Positions 43,391 to 52,789 are shown, numbered from the stretch's first letter. The stretch: 64,000 bases of DNA from Paenibacillus chondroitinus NBRC 15376 (GCF_004000765.1 NZ_BILW01000034.1:1-64000); one strand, 5' to 3'. Numbers and translations: made by a program. Notes: generated by a model from the letters alone, not told the origin.

Positions 43391-45262
43391 ATGTTATCAG
43401 ATCGTTATGATGCTGAAATTGTAAAAGAGGTTTTGCTGTCCAGGGAGAATTATAAGCCTTTTCCAACTAGTGAAGATCGATCGGAATGGTGTGAGCTTCC
43501 ACAGAATCTGAAATGTTTTTGGATAAATAAGGGCGAAAGCAGGCTTAATTATTCATGGCCAACGATCACGGCCACGCAGTACATGGACTTCAGTAGAACT
43601 GGGAACCGAGTCAGATATGACACGGTTTTATTGGATCGAAGACAGGATCTTGCTTCACTGGTTATTGCTGAATGTATCGAGAATCATGGGCGCTTTATGG
43701 ACGATATCGTCAACGGGATCTGGTGTATATGTGAAGAAACATTCTGGGGAATTCCTGGACATGGTTATATGATGAGAAGACAGGATCCGCTTCCAGATGT
43801 ATCAGACCGAATTATTGAACTGTTCGCTGCTGAAACTGCAGCACTGCTGGCGTGGACATGTTATCTGCTGAAAAATAAACTGGATACCATGAGTCGGATG
43901 ATTTGTGAGCGTATACATTTTGAAGTGAAAACTCGGATTCTTGATCCCTACTTACAACGTACTGATTTCTGGTGGATGGGATTCAATCAAGAGAACATGC
44001 TGAACAATTGGAATCCGTGGTGCAACTCCAATTGCCTGATGGCATTTTTACTCTTGGAAGACGATCAGCAGCGCCGTGAAGCAGCGGTTGTCAAAGCGAT
44101 GCACAGCTTGGATAAGTACATCCAACGACTCGATCCTGATGGCGGGTGTGAAGAAGGACCAAAATATTGGATCTATGCCGGTGGCATGTTGTTCGATAGT
44201 CTGGAACTGCTTTATGGAGCCACAAATGGAAAGTTGGACGTCTTTCAAGAGCCACTGATTCAAAACGTGGGTCGTTACATTTACAAAGCGTACATTGATG
44301 GCTCCTTTTATGCCAACTTTGCTGATTGCTCTCCTAAAGTTAACGTTCCAGCAGATCTCATGTACCGATATGGGCTCAGAATTGAGGATGCTAGACTGTC
44401 TGGACTTGGGGCTATAGAGTTGAAGAAAAAGCGTGAGAAATCAACATTCGTGCAGTTTTCCATCATGTATCGTCAATTGTCAGCCATCTTTCATTACTCA
44501 GAAATGGAGCAGTATATCGGTGAATCTCCTTACCTTAGGGATACTTGGTTTGCCGAGATGCAAGTTATGGCTGCGAGGGAGCAGGAAGGTTCTTCCGATG
44601 GACTGTATCTCGCGGCTAAGGGTGGACACAATGATGAGAGCCATAATCACAATGACATTGGACATTTTATCGTATATTGTGATGGTTCTCCCATGATTAT
44701 TGATCCCGGGGTAGGGACCTATACGTCGAAAACATTCTTTTCAGAGCGTTACAGCTTATGGACGATGCAGTCTGCTTATCATAATCTGCCGCTTGTGAAT
44801 GAGGCCCAGCAGCTGGCTGGCAGACCGTATGAAGCTGATCGAGTCCATTATCACCAAGAGGCGACAATGGCTTCGATCACGATGAACATAGCGAAGGCCT
44901 ACCCGGAAGCTGCAGGGATCACTAGTTGGAAACGTGCATTTAAACTCATTCGTGACTCAAATCCGTATATTGAAATTCATGATCAATTTCAATTAACGCA
45001 CACTTCAGACGATATTACACTAGTGTTCATGACCCCACATTCACCGCAGATCGAGGGGATAGGCAGCATTGCGTTGCAAGATGTGAACAATCATGGATTA
45101 ACTATCCGTTACAATGAAGAATTGTTTGCGGTTTCAGTCGACACCATTATTCTGGACGACGAAGTCATGAGAGAGGCATGGGGTAGCCAGTTGTACAGGA
45201 TCATGCTTAGTGCAAAGACAGCTGTAAACCATGGCGATTCTATTATCAAAATAAGTAAATAA
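43391..45262 (+). CDS. Heparinase II/III-like polysaccharide lyase family protein
   Basis: The ATG at 43391 is properly spaced from GTAGGGG, unlike ATG 43382, giving 623 residues. The N-terminal half is an alpha/alpha toroid, with FWWMGFNQENMLNNWNPWC and DGGCEEGPKYW. The C-terminal half contains the heparinase II/III signature GGHNDESHNHNDIGHF, with His residues for metal and catalysis, and MIIDPGVGTYTSKTF. No signal peptide is visible, so it would act on internalised uronate-containing oligosaccharides. Substrate is unknown. It is the last gene before the ECF42 promoter. Confidence 0.85.
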   Translation: MLSDRYDAEIVKEVLLSRENYKPFPTSEDRSEWCELPQNLKCFWINKGESRLNYSWPTITATQYMDFSRTGNRVRYDTVLLDRRQDLASLVIAECIENHGRFMDDIVNGIWCICEETFWGIPGHGYMMRRQDPLPDVSDRIIELFAAETAALLAWTCYLLKNKLDTMSRMICERIHFEVKTRILDPYLQRTDFWWMGFNQENMLNNWNPWCNSNCLMAFLLLEDDQQRREAAVVKAMHSLDKYIQRLDPDGGCEEGPKYWIYAGGMLFDSLELLYGATNGKLDVFQEPLIQNVGRYIYKAYIDGSFYANFADCSPKVNVPADLMYRYGLRIEDARLSGLGAIELKKKREKSTFVQFSIMYRQLSAIFHYSEMEQYIGESPYLRDTWFAEMQVMAAREQEGSSDGLYLAAKGGHNDESHNHNDIGHFIVYCDGSPMIIDPGVGTYTSKTFFSERYSLWTMQSAYHNLPLVNEAQQLAGRPYEADRVHYHQEATMASITMNIAKAYPEAAGITSWKRAFKLIRDSNPYIEIHDQFQLTHTSDDITLVFMTPHSPQIEGIGSIALQDVNNHGLTIRYNEELFAVSVDTIILDDEVMREAWGSQLYRIMLSAKTAVNHGDSIIKISK

Positions 45263-45277
45263 ATTTTTTTGGTAACG

Positions 45278-45304
45278 TGTCGATTCTGCCATTTTTAATT
45301 CGTC
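45278..45304 (+). promoter_or_regulatory. ECF42-type promoter of the DGPF/sigma operon
   Basis: TGTCGA (45278-45283), a 17-base spacer and CGTC (45301-45304) match the motif described for ECF42 sigma factors (TGTCGA, CGA/TC). It lies 78 bases before a DGPF gene that is coupled to an ECF42-like sigma gene, so autoregulation is expected. Confidence 0.7.
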
Positions 45305-45381
45305 GTCCTTATAGAGCGTAAGATTCTTCCCAGATGTCGTACAGCTGGCAAAACCAATACAAAAATCGGAGGGATACATTT

Positions 45382-45816
45382 ATGAGATTCATGATGATCG
45401 TTAAAGCTACAACAGATTCAGAGGCAGGAAACAAGCCAAGTCAAGAGCTACTTGACGCTATGCAAAAGTATAATGAGGAATTAGTGCGAGCAGGCGTTTT
45501 GCTCGCTGCCGATGGCCTGCAGCCAAGCTCTAGCGGCATACGGATTTCTTACCCGGAGCCTGGGGGCAAACCGAAAGTGGTTGATGGCCCGTTCACCGAA
45601 GCCAAAGAAATGATCGCCGGATATACGTTAATTGAAGTTAAGTCCAGGGAAGAAGCGATCGAATGGGCGATGCGCATGCCGGATCCTCATGGTTTTGGCC
45701 AAGGGGAAATTGAACTCAGACAGGTGTTCGAGATGGAGGAACTGGCGGACAATCCGGAAATAGTTGCGAAAGACGCAGCCCTTCGTGAGCAAGTACGGGA
45801 GCAGCATAAAGCGTGA
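45382..45816 (+). CDS. YciI/DGPF-domain protein linked to an ECF42 sigma factor
   Basis: The ATG at 45382 behind CGGAGGG gives 144 residues. The protein begins MRFMMIVKATTDSEAG and contains the name-giving VDGPFTEAKEMIAGYTLIEV and AIEWAMRMPDPHG. DGPF proteins are dimeric ferredoxin-like folds; their genes nearly always accompany ECF42 sigma genes as presumed targets, but the biochemical role is unknown. The stop overlaps the next start (GTGA). Confidence 0.92.
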   Translation: MRFMMIVKATTDSEAGNKPSQELLDAMQKYNEELVRAGVLLAADGLQPSSSGIRISYPEPGGKPKVVDGPFTEAKEMIAGYTLIEVKSREEAIEWAMRMPDPHGFGQGEIELRQVFEMEELADNPEIVAKDAALREQVREQHKA

Positions 45817-47099
45817 ACTTGTCCCAAACTCATCGAACCCTCGATACCATATGGCGAATCGAATCGCCCAAAATTATTGCAGCATTAACGCGAATGGTGC
45901 GCGATGTTAGTCTCGCCGAGGATCTTGCCCAGGATGCTCTAGTCATTGCTCTCGATCGATGGTCCGATCACAATATTCCAGATAATCCGGGCGCATGGCT
46001 GATGACAACGGCCAAACGGCGAGCCATTGATCATATGCGCAGAAATAAATTACGTGATCAAAAGTATATGGAGATTGGACACCAGATGGAATTATTTATA
46101 GAAAATGAACATTGGGACGGGGAGATCGGGGATGACATCCTCCGATTGATCTTTATGACTTGCCATCCCAGCCTATCGCAGGAAGCAAGAGTTGCGTTGA
46201 CCCTTCGCCTGTTATGCGGGCTTACGACGGAAGAGATTGCGCGATCTTTTCTCGTCGCTGAGTCTACGATTGCCCAGCGAATCGTGCGGGCCAAAAAAAA
46301 CCTGAGCACAGGAAAGGTTCCCTTTGAAGTGCCGAATGAGGAACTCAAGGACCGTCTGACTGCCGTGCTTGAAGTCATTTACCTCATGTTCAATGAAGGG
46401 TATTCGGCAACATCGGGGCAGCATTGGATCCGCCCCTTATTATGTCAGGAGGCATTGCGGCTCGGACGTGTTCTGGCTGAGATTGCAACGGAGGAACCTG
46501 AGGTGCATGGACTTGTCGCCTTGATGGAGATTCAATCTTCCCGGTTTAAAGCACGGGTTAACACCGAAGGCGAACCCGTGCTTCTCATGAATCAAAATCG
46601 AGCACGTTGGGACTATTTGCTGATTCGCCGAGGTTTGATCGCTCTAGAACGAAGCAAGAAGCTAGGTAAGGCTCTTGGTCCATATACACTTCAGGCTTCG
46701 ATTTCGGCCTGTCATGCACAGGCGCGAACAGCAGCAGAGACGGATTGGGTCCGAATTGCTGCGTTATACGAAGCGCTTTCAAGAGTATCACCGTCGCCGA
46801 TTGTTGAGCTAAACCGGGCTGTTGCTATTTCAATGGCGTTTGGTCCAGCATTCGGATTACAGATCGTTGACGAGCTGCAGTCGGAGCCATCCTTAAAGGA
46901 ATACCATTTGTTACCGAGTGTTCGCGGTGATCTCTTGGTTAAGTTAGGACGGGATGATGAAGCCTGCAAGGAATTCGATCGTGCCGCATCCATGACAAGG
47001 AATGAACGTGAGAAGGAACTTTTATTGAAACGTGTGGAAGAAATTAAATCTGCAAAGTTAACAAAGGAGATGTTGCAACATGAGTCCGGAAGTAACTGA
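45813..47099 (+). CDS. ECF42-type RNA polymerase sigma factor with C-terminal TPR-like extension
   Basis: A GTG at 45813 overlaps the DGPF stop, giving 428 residues. Sigma region 2 (LAEDLAQDALVIALDRW, WLMTTAKRRAIDHMRR) covers the first 80 residues. Region 4 lies near 125-165 (LCGLTTEEIARSFLVAESTIAQRIVRAKK). The remaining roughly 250 helical residues are the TPR-like domain of ECF42 factors (VIYLMFNEGYSATSG; SPSPIVELNRAVAISM), which replaces an anti-sigma factor in control. It probably transcribes its own operon from 45278. DUF1801 follows with a 20-base overlap. Confidence 0.93.
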   Translation: MNLSQTHRTLDTIWRIESPKIIAALTRMVRDVSLAEDLAQDALVIALDRWSDHNIPDNPGAWLMTTAKRRAIDHMRRNKLRDQKYMEIGHQMELFIENEHWDGEIGDDILRLIFMTCHPSLSQEARVALTLRLLCGLTTEEIARSFLVAESTIAQRIVRAKKNLSTGKVPFEVPNEELKDRLTAVLEVIYLMFNEGYSATSGQHWIRPLLCQEALRLGRVLAEIATEEPEVHGLVALMEIQSSRFKARVNTEGEPVLLMNQNRARWDYLLIRRGLIALERSKKLGKALGPYTLQASISACHAQARTAAETDWVRIAALYEALSRVSPSPIVELNRAVAISMAFGPAFGLQIVDELQSEPSLKEYHLLPSVRGDLLVKLGRDDEACKEFDRAASMTRNEREKELLLKRVEEIKSAKLTKEMLQHESGSN

Positions 47100-47421
47100 T
47101 TTTATTGAGGCGTTGAAAGAACCGTGGCAGAGGGACATGTCTGTCAAACTGCGACAAATTGTCCAGGAAGTCGTCCCGGACGTGCATGAACGCATGCAAT
47201 ATAAGAAACCGCATTTTTTGAAAAATGGTAAATACGCCGCCGTTATATCTACGTCCAAAGACGCAGTAAGCTTCACCATTTTTAATGCTAATGGGTTAAC
47301 TTTTCCGAACGGATTATTCGACGGTCCACCAGAAAGAAAGACGATGAAGCTGAAGCAAGGGCAAGCCTTTGATCCCGAGCTGTTGTCCTCCTTAGTTAGC
47401 CAAGCTGTTGCAGGTCTTTAA
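47080..47421 (+). CDS. DUF1801-family protein
   Basis: The 113-residue protein starts at ATG 47080 behind AAAGGAG, inside the end of the sigma gene. It has the DUF1801 (YdhG-like) pattern: IRQIVQEVVPD-like helix, ERMQYKKPHFLKNGKYAAVIS and FPNGLFDGPPERKTMKL. The function of the family is unknown. The overlap and missing promoter place it in the ECF42 regulon. Minor doubt remains only about the role, not the gene. Confidence 0.85.
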   Translation: MSPEVTDFIEALKEPWQRDMSVKLRQIVQEVVPDVHERMQYKKPHFLKNGKYAAVISTSKDAVSFTIFNANGLTFPNGLFDGPPERKTMKLKQGQAFDPELLSSLVSQAVAGL

Positions 47422-47433
47422 GCAATTAAGAAA

Positions 47434-47467
47434 ACAGCCCCAGGAATGCTAAGCATCCTGGGGCTGT
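47434..47467 (-). terminator. Terminator of the minus-strand ABC exporter operon
   Basis: ACAGCCCCAGGAATGCT pairs with AGCATCCTGGGGCTGT with one bulge. The left flank is A-rich, so the T-run is on the minus strand. On the plus strand the structure lacks a T-run but may still help end the DUF1801 transcript. Confidence 0.8.
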
Positions 47468-47474
47468 AGTGTGT

Positions 47475-49325
47475 CTATTCCGCTGCACTTTCGAGATTTT
47501 TAAACTGATTGGAAAACATCCGGGAATACGTGCCATCTTGGCCCATCAATGTGTTGTGACTGCCTTGTTCGGCGATTTCGCCTCGATCAATAACCATAAT
47601 TGTATCCGCATCCCGAATTGTATTCAGCCGATGCGCAATAATGAAACTCGTGCGCCCTTTCATGATCGAGAGGAGGGCTTCCTGAATATGCAATTCCGTC
47701 CGCGTATCAATGCTGCTCGTCGCCTCGTCCAGAATGAGAATGGAGGGATCCGCCAGGATGACGCGCGCAATCGCAAGCAATTGGCGCTGCCCTTGACTTA
47801 AATTACCGCCGTTCTCGGAGAGCGGGGTGTCGTAACGCTTCGGCAGCCGGCTAATGAAGGCATCAGCATTCGCGAGCTTCGCAGCGGCAACCACTTCAGC
47901 ATCGCTGGCATCGGGCTTGCTGTATTTGATGTTCTCCTTAATGGTGCCGGAGAATAGATACGTATCCTGCAGCACGATGCCGAAGCTGCGGCGTAGACTG
48001 TCACGCGTGTATGATTTAATATCGCGTCCGTCAATCAAGATCGTGCCGCTTGTGGCGTCATAGAATCGAGTCACCAAATTGACAATCGTCGTCTTGCCTG
48101 CGCCTGTCGGTCCGACGAGCGCAAGGCTGCTGCCAGCCGGCGCGTCGAAACTGACTTGATTGATAATCGGCCTATCCGGCCGATAGCCGAAGGTGACGTC
48201 CTGGAAAGTGACGTGACCGACGGGTTTTACCAGTTCGACAGCTCCTGGTTCATCTTCGACTTCTTCGGCTTCGTCGAGCACTTCAAAAGCACGCTCTGCT
48301 CCCGCAACACCTGACTGCAGCACGTTGTACGTGTTCGCGATCTCGTTAAGCGGCCTCACAAATTGGCGCGAATAGCTCAGGAAGCTGGCAATAACGCCGA
48401 CGGTGATGTGACCTTTGACGGCTAGAACACCGCCGACGATCGCAACGGCGGAGAAGCCGATATTATTGATAACGCTGAGGAGAGGCATCAAAAAACCGGA
48501 CCAGATTTGCGCTTTTAGCCCAACCTCATAAAGCTTTTCGTTCACGTTATTAAATTCATCGATAGCTTTCTTCTCACGGTTAAAGGCTTTGACAACGAGA
48601 AGACCGGAAATCGTTTCCTCAATGTGGCCATTCAGCTTACCGAGCTGTGCCTGTTGGCCTTTGAATAACACACTCGTTCGCTTGGTAATGGTTTTGGCGA
48701 GGAAGAACACGAGTGGCACGGTAATAAGGCTCGCCAGAGTCAGGGTAGGGCTTAAGATCAACATCATCACTAACGATCCAACGATGGCTATGGATCCTGA
48801 CATCAGCTGTGTAGTGGACTGTGAGATCGAGTTGCTCACGTTGTCAATATCATTCGATAGCCGGCTCATGATATCCCCGTGAGAGCGTCCGTCGAAGAAA
48901 GCAAGAGGCAGCTTTTGAAGCTTCGCAAACATCGTTTGCCGGAGTCGCTTCACGACGCGCTGTGCAAGTCCGGCCATTACCCAGCTTTGCAGGAAAGTAA
49001 GACCGCCATCAGCAATGTACGTGGAGAGGAGAACAATCAGCGTCACATCAAGGACGTTATAGTTAACTTGGCCAACAGCCATCGCGTCAACGGCTACACC
49101 AATGAGATAAGGGCCGGCCAAGGTTAGGGCGGAGTCGGCAATAATAAACAGAAAAACGATCGTCAGCCATTTTCGTTCGGTGCCTAAATAGGACCACAGA
49201 CGGCGTAGGGTTCCTTTAAAATTTTTGGGCTTCACGGCAGGAGCACGGCCTCCCCGACCAATCGGCCCCGTGATCATCGGGACGTCAGGGGCTGGTTGAC
49301 GCGATCCTTCATTCGGCTTTGACAT
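47475..49325 (-). CDS. ABC exporter half-transporter with canonical ATPase site
   Basis: The start at 49325 is behind AAAGGAGC and inside the preceding gene, giving 616 residues; an extended frame reaches 49370. Six membrane segments in the first 350 residues are followed by an ATPase with Walker A GPTGAGKTT, signature LSQGQRQLLAIARV and a canonical Walker B ILDEATSSID. It forms a heterodimer with the upstream gene, as in BmrCD/YheIH-type multidrug exporters. A Pro-rich N-terminal tail of about 40 residues precedes the membrane domain. Confidence 0.92.
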   Translation of the reverse strand: MSKPNEGSRQPAPDVPMITGPIGRGGRAPAVKPKNFKGTLRRLWSYLGTERKWLTIVFLFIIADSALTLAGPYLIGVAVDAMAVGQVNYNVLDVTLIVLLSTYIADGGLTFLQSWVMAGLAQRVVKRLRQTMFAKLQKLPLAFFDGRSHGDIMSRLSNDIDNVSNSISQSTTQLMSGSIAIVGSLVMMLILSPTLTLASLITVPLVFFLAKTITKRTSVLFKGQQAQLGKLNGHIEETISGLLVVKAFNREKKAIDEFNNVNEKLYEVGLKAQIWSGFLMPLLSVINNIGFSAVAIVGGVLAVKGHITVGVIASFLSYSRQFVRPLNEIANTYNVLQSGVAGAERAFEVLDEAEEVEDEPGAVELVKPVGHVTFQDVTFGYRPDRPIINQVSFDAPAGSSLALVGPTGAGKTTIVNLVTRFYDATSGTILIDGRDIKSYTRDSLRRSFGIVLQDTYLFSGTIKENIKYSKPDASDAEVVAAAKLANADAFISRLPKRYDTPLSENGGNLSQGQRQLLAIARVILADPSILILDEATSSIDTRTELHIQEALLSIMKGRTSFIIAHRLNTIRDADTIMVIDRGEIAEQGSHNTLMGQDGTYSRMFSNQFKNLESAAE

Positions 49326-51057
49326 GATGAGGCAGCTCCTTTCCGAATTGAGATTGGAAAATTTCCACATAGACGCGGCAGCTCTTCATCAACGTCTCAT
49401 GTGTGCCGATGCCGACGATTTCGCCGTCGTCCATAACAATGATTTTATCCGCGTCCATCACCGAGGTAATCCGCTGAGCAATGAGTAGACAGGTGACACC
49501 AGATGCAAAAGATTTCAGAGATTCTTTAATGTTAGTCTCCGTCGTCGTATCCAGGGCGCTTGTACAATCGTCAAGAATCAACACATCCGGCTTGCGAACG
49601 AGTGCACGGGCAATGGACAAGCGCTGTTTCTGGCCGCCAGACAAGTTCACGCCACGTTGGCCAAGGATCGTTTCATATCCCTCGGGAAACGATGTAATAA
49701 AGCCATGTGCTTCCGCCATTTTGGCTGCTTGTATGATCTCGTCAAGTGCTGCGTGCTCATTGCCCCAGCGCAGATTCTCTTCAATCGTTCCGCTGAATAG
49801 AATCGATTTCTGAGGTACAATGGCAATCTGATCACGCAGTTTAGCCGGGTCAAGCTTGCCAATGTCCACTCCGTCTACGCGGATCGTACCGGCGCTCGTA
49901 TCATAGAATCGGGGGATAAGGCTCACAAGACTGCTTTTCCCGGAACCGGTAGATCCGATGATACCAATCGTTTCACCAGGCAGGCACGTGAAGCTGATAT
50001 TTTTCAGCACAGGATCTCCAGAGGCACCTTCATAGGCAAACGAAACGTTTTCAAAATCAATCTGGCATCCCTGACGTTCGGCTGGCAGCGCAGCAGTAGT
50101 GTCCCATGTCATGGTATTGACCTGATCGAAAACTTCGCCGATACGATTGGCGGAAGCTTTAGCTCGTACGAATAAGTTGAAAACCATGGAAATCGTCATC
50201 AGCGCAAACAATATTTGTGTCATGTAATTGACGAATGCGACGATATGCCCGACTTGCATTTGACTGTTATTCACGCGCCATGCCCCTAGCCATAACACGG
50301 CTGCGATCCCGAAATTGACGGTGAGCAGGATAGAGGGGTTAAAAATAGCGAGCAGCCTCGTCACCCTTATGGATTTGTTCTGATAATCAATATTGGCCTG
50401 TTGAAACTTACCCTTCTCGTGATCAAACCGGTTAAAAGCTTTGACGACGCGCACGCCGGATAAATACTCCCGCATAACCCGATTGACGCTGTCCAGTGCC
50501 TTTTGCACGCCTACAAACCGGGTAAAACCTACCTTTAAGTTCAACGCGACAAGCACACCGACGACCGGGACAACGATGAGCAGTACGACGGACAAATGGG
50601 GATTGAGCCTTACGGCCATAATGAGACTCCCGATACAGAGAAGGGGAGCTTTAACAAAAATGCGCATAAGTCCATTTACAAAATTTTGCACCTGCGTCAC
50701 ATCATTCGTTAATCGCGTAATTAATGACGCGCGTTCGAATTGCTCGATATTCGCAAACGAAAGCGATTGGATTTTTTCGAATAAATCCCTTCTTAGTTCC
50801 GTTCCGAATTTCTGTGAAACATGGCTTGCCACAATATTGCGCATCGACGCTGCAACAGCCCCGAACGCGGTGATGATCAGCATCAATCCGCCCATACGGA
50901 GCACGTAATCCAGCCGTTTCTCCGCAACACCCACGTCCAAGATGTGGGACATAATCGTTGGTTGCAGCAAATCCGCGAGCGCTTCCAACGTCACGAAAAA
51001 GACAGCAACCAGAAATAGCTTCCAGTGCTTGCTGACATAAATCTTCATAAAACCCAT
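49309..51057 (-). CDS. ABC exporter half-transporter with degenerate ATPase site
   Basis: The ATG at 51057, eight bases after AAAGGAG, gives 582 residues; GTG 51066 is too close. It has six membrane segments followed by an ATPase with Walker A GSTGSGKSS and signature LSGGQKQRLSIARAL. The Walker B reads VLILDDCTSALD, so the catalytic Glu is Asp. This asymmetry is a hallmark of heterodimeric exporters in which one site binds but hardly hydrolyses ATP. It overlaps its partner by 17 bases. The substrate is unknown, probably hydrophobic drugs or lipids. Confidence 0.92.
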   Translation of the reverse strand: MGFMKIYVSKHWKLFLVAVFFVTLEALADLLQPTIMSHILDVGVAEKRLDYVLRMGGLMLIITAFGAVAASMRNIVASHVSQKFGTELRRDLFEKIQSLSFANIEQFERASLITRLTNDVTQVQNFVNGLMRIFVKAPLLCIGSLIMAVRLNPHLSVVLLIVVPVVGVLVALNLKVGFTRFVGVQKALDSVNRVMREYLSGVRVVKAFNRFDHEKGKFQQANIDYQNKSIRVTRLLAIFNPSILLTVNFGIAAVLWLGAWRVNNSQMQVGHIVAFVNYMTQILFALMTISMVFNLFVRAKASANRIGEVFDQVNTMTWDTTAALPAERQGCQIDFENVSFAYEGASGDPVLKNISFTCLPGETIGIIGSTGSGKSSLVSLIPRFYDTSAGTIRVDGVDIGKLDPAKLRDQIAIVPQKSILFSGTIEENLRWGNEHAALDEIIQAAKMAEAHGFITSFPEGYETILGQRGVNLSGGQKQRLSIARALVRKPDVLILDDCTSALDTTTETNIKESLKSFASGVTCLLIAQRITSVMDADKIIVMDDGEIVGIGTHETLMKSCRVYVEIFQSQFGKELPHHVKAE

Positions 51058-51202
51058 CGTGTACACTCCTTTGTCCGTGGTCAGCCTTTCACTTGAACAT
51101 TACTCCGATTTTGGGAAATTGTCATCCTAGGTATTTGTTAAAACTGGAAAAAAGGCGGTTTTATTCTTCTCTATTAGAAAAAAGTACTGTTTACGATCTG
51201 CG

Positions 51203-51248
51203 AAAAAAAGACTCTAAACCCTCGATCAGTACAAGGGAATAGAGCCTT
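51203..51248 (-). terminator. Terminator after the CBO0543-type gene
   Basis: On the minus strand GGCTCTA-TT-CCCT pairs with AGGG-TT-TAGAGTC, followed by a run of T (A-run at 51203-51209 on the plus strand). It separates this gene from the ABC exporter operon downstream. Confidence 0.65.
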
Positions 51249-51255
51249 TCTTTTA

Positions 51256-51831
51256 CTAAGCATTCCTAGAATTTCTTTGAAAATAAAGAAACAAATCCGT
51301 TATCAACTTGGCTAGGATCGTAACCAGGAAGTAAAGCAAAAATAAATAAAAGTAATTCATTTTGCCGTACAGATGAAATAGATCAACGGTTGATAACAAT
51401 GGTTTTAAGACAAAAGCGAAGGCGGCGCAAATCAGTGCACCAAATAAATAGTAATTTTTTTTATGATTCAGGGTCCACTGATAAAGCAGCATCAGCACAA
51501 CCGGATTAAATGCAGCATCCATCGTGATACTTGTTGGCAAGTAAGGCATGATTTTATATGGAAATCCCCAAATATAATTTCTTTCACCATACAGATGAAT
51601 ATAGGTAGCCATAACATGTACGCTGAAGCCATAGAATCCGATTTGCAACGCTTTCTTGCGATCGAGAACGAACCAGAGAATGACTAAAGGAATAACGAAC
51701 ATAGCCAGATTGACCCAGAATTGCCATGTCTGAGCATTGGAATATTGTACCCAATAATCGATCCAGGAGTGGGACAGCGACTTCTCTTTATTTAATAATT
51801 CTTCGTACACATGCTGTTGCTCTGGTGTCAT
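51256..51831 (-). CDS. CBO0543-type integral membrane protein
   Basis: The start at 51831 behind AGGGAG gives 191 residues; the longer frame to 51942 has no site. About five membrane segments follow a short helix (MTPEQQHVYEELL). WIDYWVQYSNAQTWQFWVNL, IGFYGFSVHVMATYIH and WGFPYKIMPYLPTSI match the group named CBO0543 in Bacillota, of unknown function. It is monocistronic and diverges from the RHH/PIN-like pair. Confidence 0.75.
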   Translation of the reverse strand: MTPEQQHVYEELLNKEKSLSHSWIDYWVQYSNAQTWQFWVNLAMFVIPLVILWFVLDRKKALQIGFYGFSVHVMATYIHLYGERNYIWGFPYKIMPYLPTSITMDAAFNPVVLMLLYQWTLNHKKNYYLFGALICAAFAFVLKPLLSTVDLFHLYGKMNYFYLFLLYFLVTILAKLITDLFLYFQRNSRNA

Positions 51832-51991
51832 AATAGATCTCCCTGCATGTCTTTTTGTTATTATGCGCGCTTTGCACGATTTTACACGGGACGATGGAAA
51901 ATTCATGTTTTTAGTTTCGACACCACCCCCTGAAATCGACAAAATACGACGAATCGTTTAAAAGCTATGCATAATTAAGGAGTGAATCAAG

Positions 51992-52294
51992 ATGGCGAAT
52001 ACTTACAAACGCTTCATTCAAAATCAACTCGAAAAAGCGAAATCAACCGCTTCCGAATTCATTACTTCAAGAAGTGACGAGCAAGATGAAGACACATTAG
52101 AATTGAGTCCTGACACATATGATCAGCTTAGAGTCATCGCTAATATGCAGCATACGACCGTACAGGAAATCGTCAATAACATCATTGCCCAATACCTGGA
52201 AAGCTCCCCCTTTGAAATAACCCATATCTCGGTGGATCAAAAGGAAGATAACCCGCTATTATATTTGGATGGCATTTGCAAATTAGAGGATTAG
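51992..52294 (+). CDS. Small antitoxin-like protein with possible ribbon-helix-helix
   Basis: The 100-residue protein starts at an ATG behind AAGGAGTG. The middle, LELSPDTYDQLRVIANMQHTT followed by VQEIVNNIIAQYL, has the strand-helix-helix spacing of RHH DNA-binding antitoxins. The N-terminus is basic and the C-terminus acidic. It precedes a PIN-like gene by 15 bases, the usual order of vapBC modules. No operator dyad was identified upstream. The assignment is inference. Confidence 0.5.
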   Translation: MANTYKRFIQNQLEKAKSTASEFITSRSDEQDEDTLELSPDTYDQLRVIANMQHTTVQEIVNNIIAQYLESSPFEITHISVDQKEDNPLLYLDGICKLED

Positions 52295-52309
52295 GAGTGT
52301 TGACGACAT

Positions 52310-52768
52310 ATGGATAACCACATGAATATACAGGATGCCATTTTCCTGGATGGTACAGCTTTAGCCGCGTTCATGAACCCTGAAGATCCCAGTTATGCGA
52401 AAGCTCGTTCTTTGTTTCTGGATTTTCATGATTTGGAACGTAATTATGTGACGACCAACTCGATTATATTTGATCTTCACGAATGGCTGCGCAATGCGTA
52501 CAGCTATCAGCGGGCCGAGTATTTTCTGAGTGCAATCGATAAAGCCGTGAGTAAAGGCAAGTTGACATTGATCTCCAGCAGTCCTGAATTCGAAATGGAA
52601 TCGCGCAGATTACTGCTAGACAGGCCCGAACTGCGGTTCTCGCTAAGTGAAGCATTCACTGCTGTGACCATGTCCTATTATCAAGTGAAACGTATTTTTA
52701 CGTTCAATCGCAATTTTATGATGCTTGTTAATTTGGATAAAAGCTTTCGCATAATACCATCTAGTTAA
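52310..52768 (+). CDS. PIN-domain-like protein with altered acidic residues
   Basis: The 152-residue protein starts at ATG 52310; TAGGAG lies 13 bases upstream, somewhat far. The PIN outline is visible: IFLDGTALAAFMNPEDPSYAKA at the N-terminus in its usual order, TTNSIIFDLHEWLRN, FSLSEAFTAVTM and KRIFTFNRNF. The first acidic residue (Asp of FLDGT) is present. The usual Asp of the SLTDA-like motif is Glu, and the final Asp position before the last strand is Asn. It may be a weakened toxin-type RNase or an RNA-binding relative. Confidence 0.6.
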   Translation: MDNHMNIQDAIFLDGTALAAFMNPEDPSYAKARSLFLDFHDLERNYVTTNSIIFDLHEWLRNAYSYQRAEYFLSAIDKAVSKGKLTLISSSPEFEMESRRLLLDRPELRFSLSEAFTAVTMSYYQVKRIFTFNRNFMMLVNLDKSFRIIPSS

Positions 52769-52789
52769 TAAATTACAGTAAAAAAAGAG

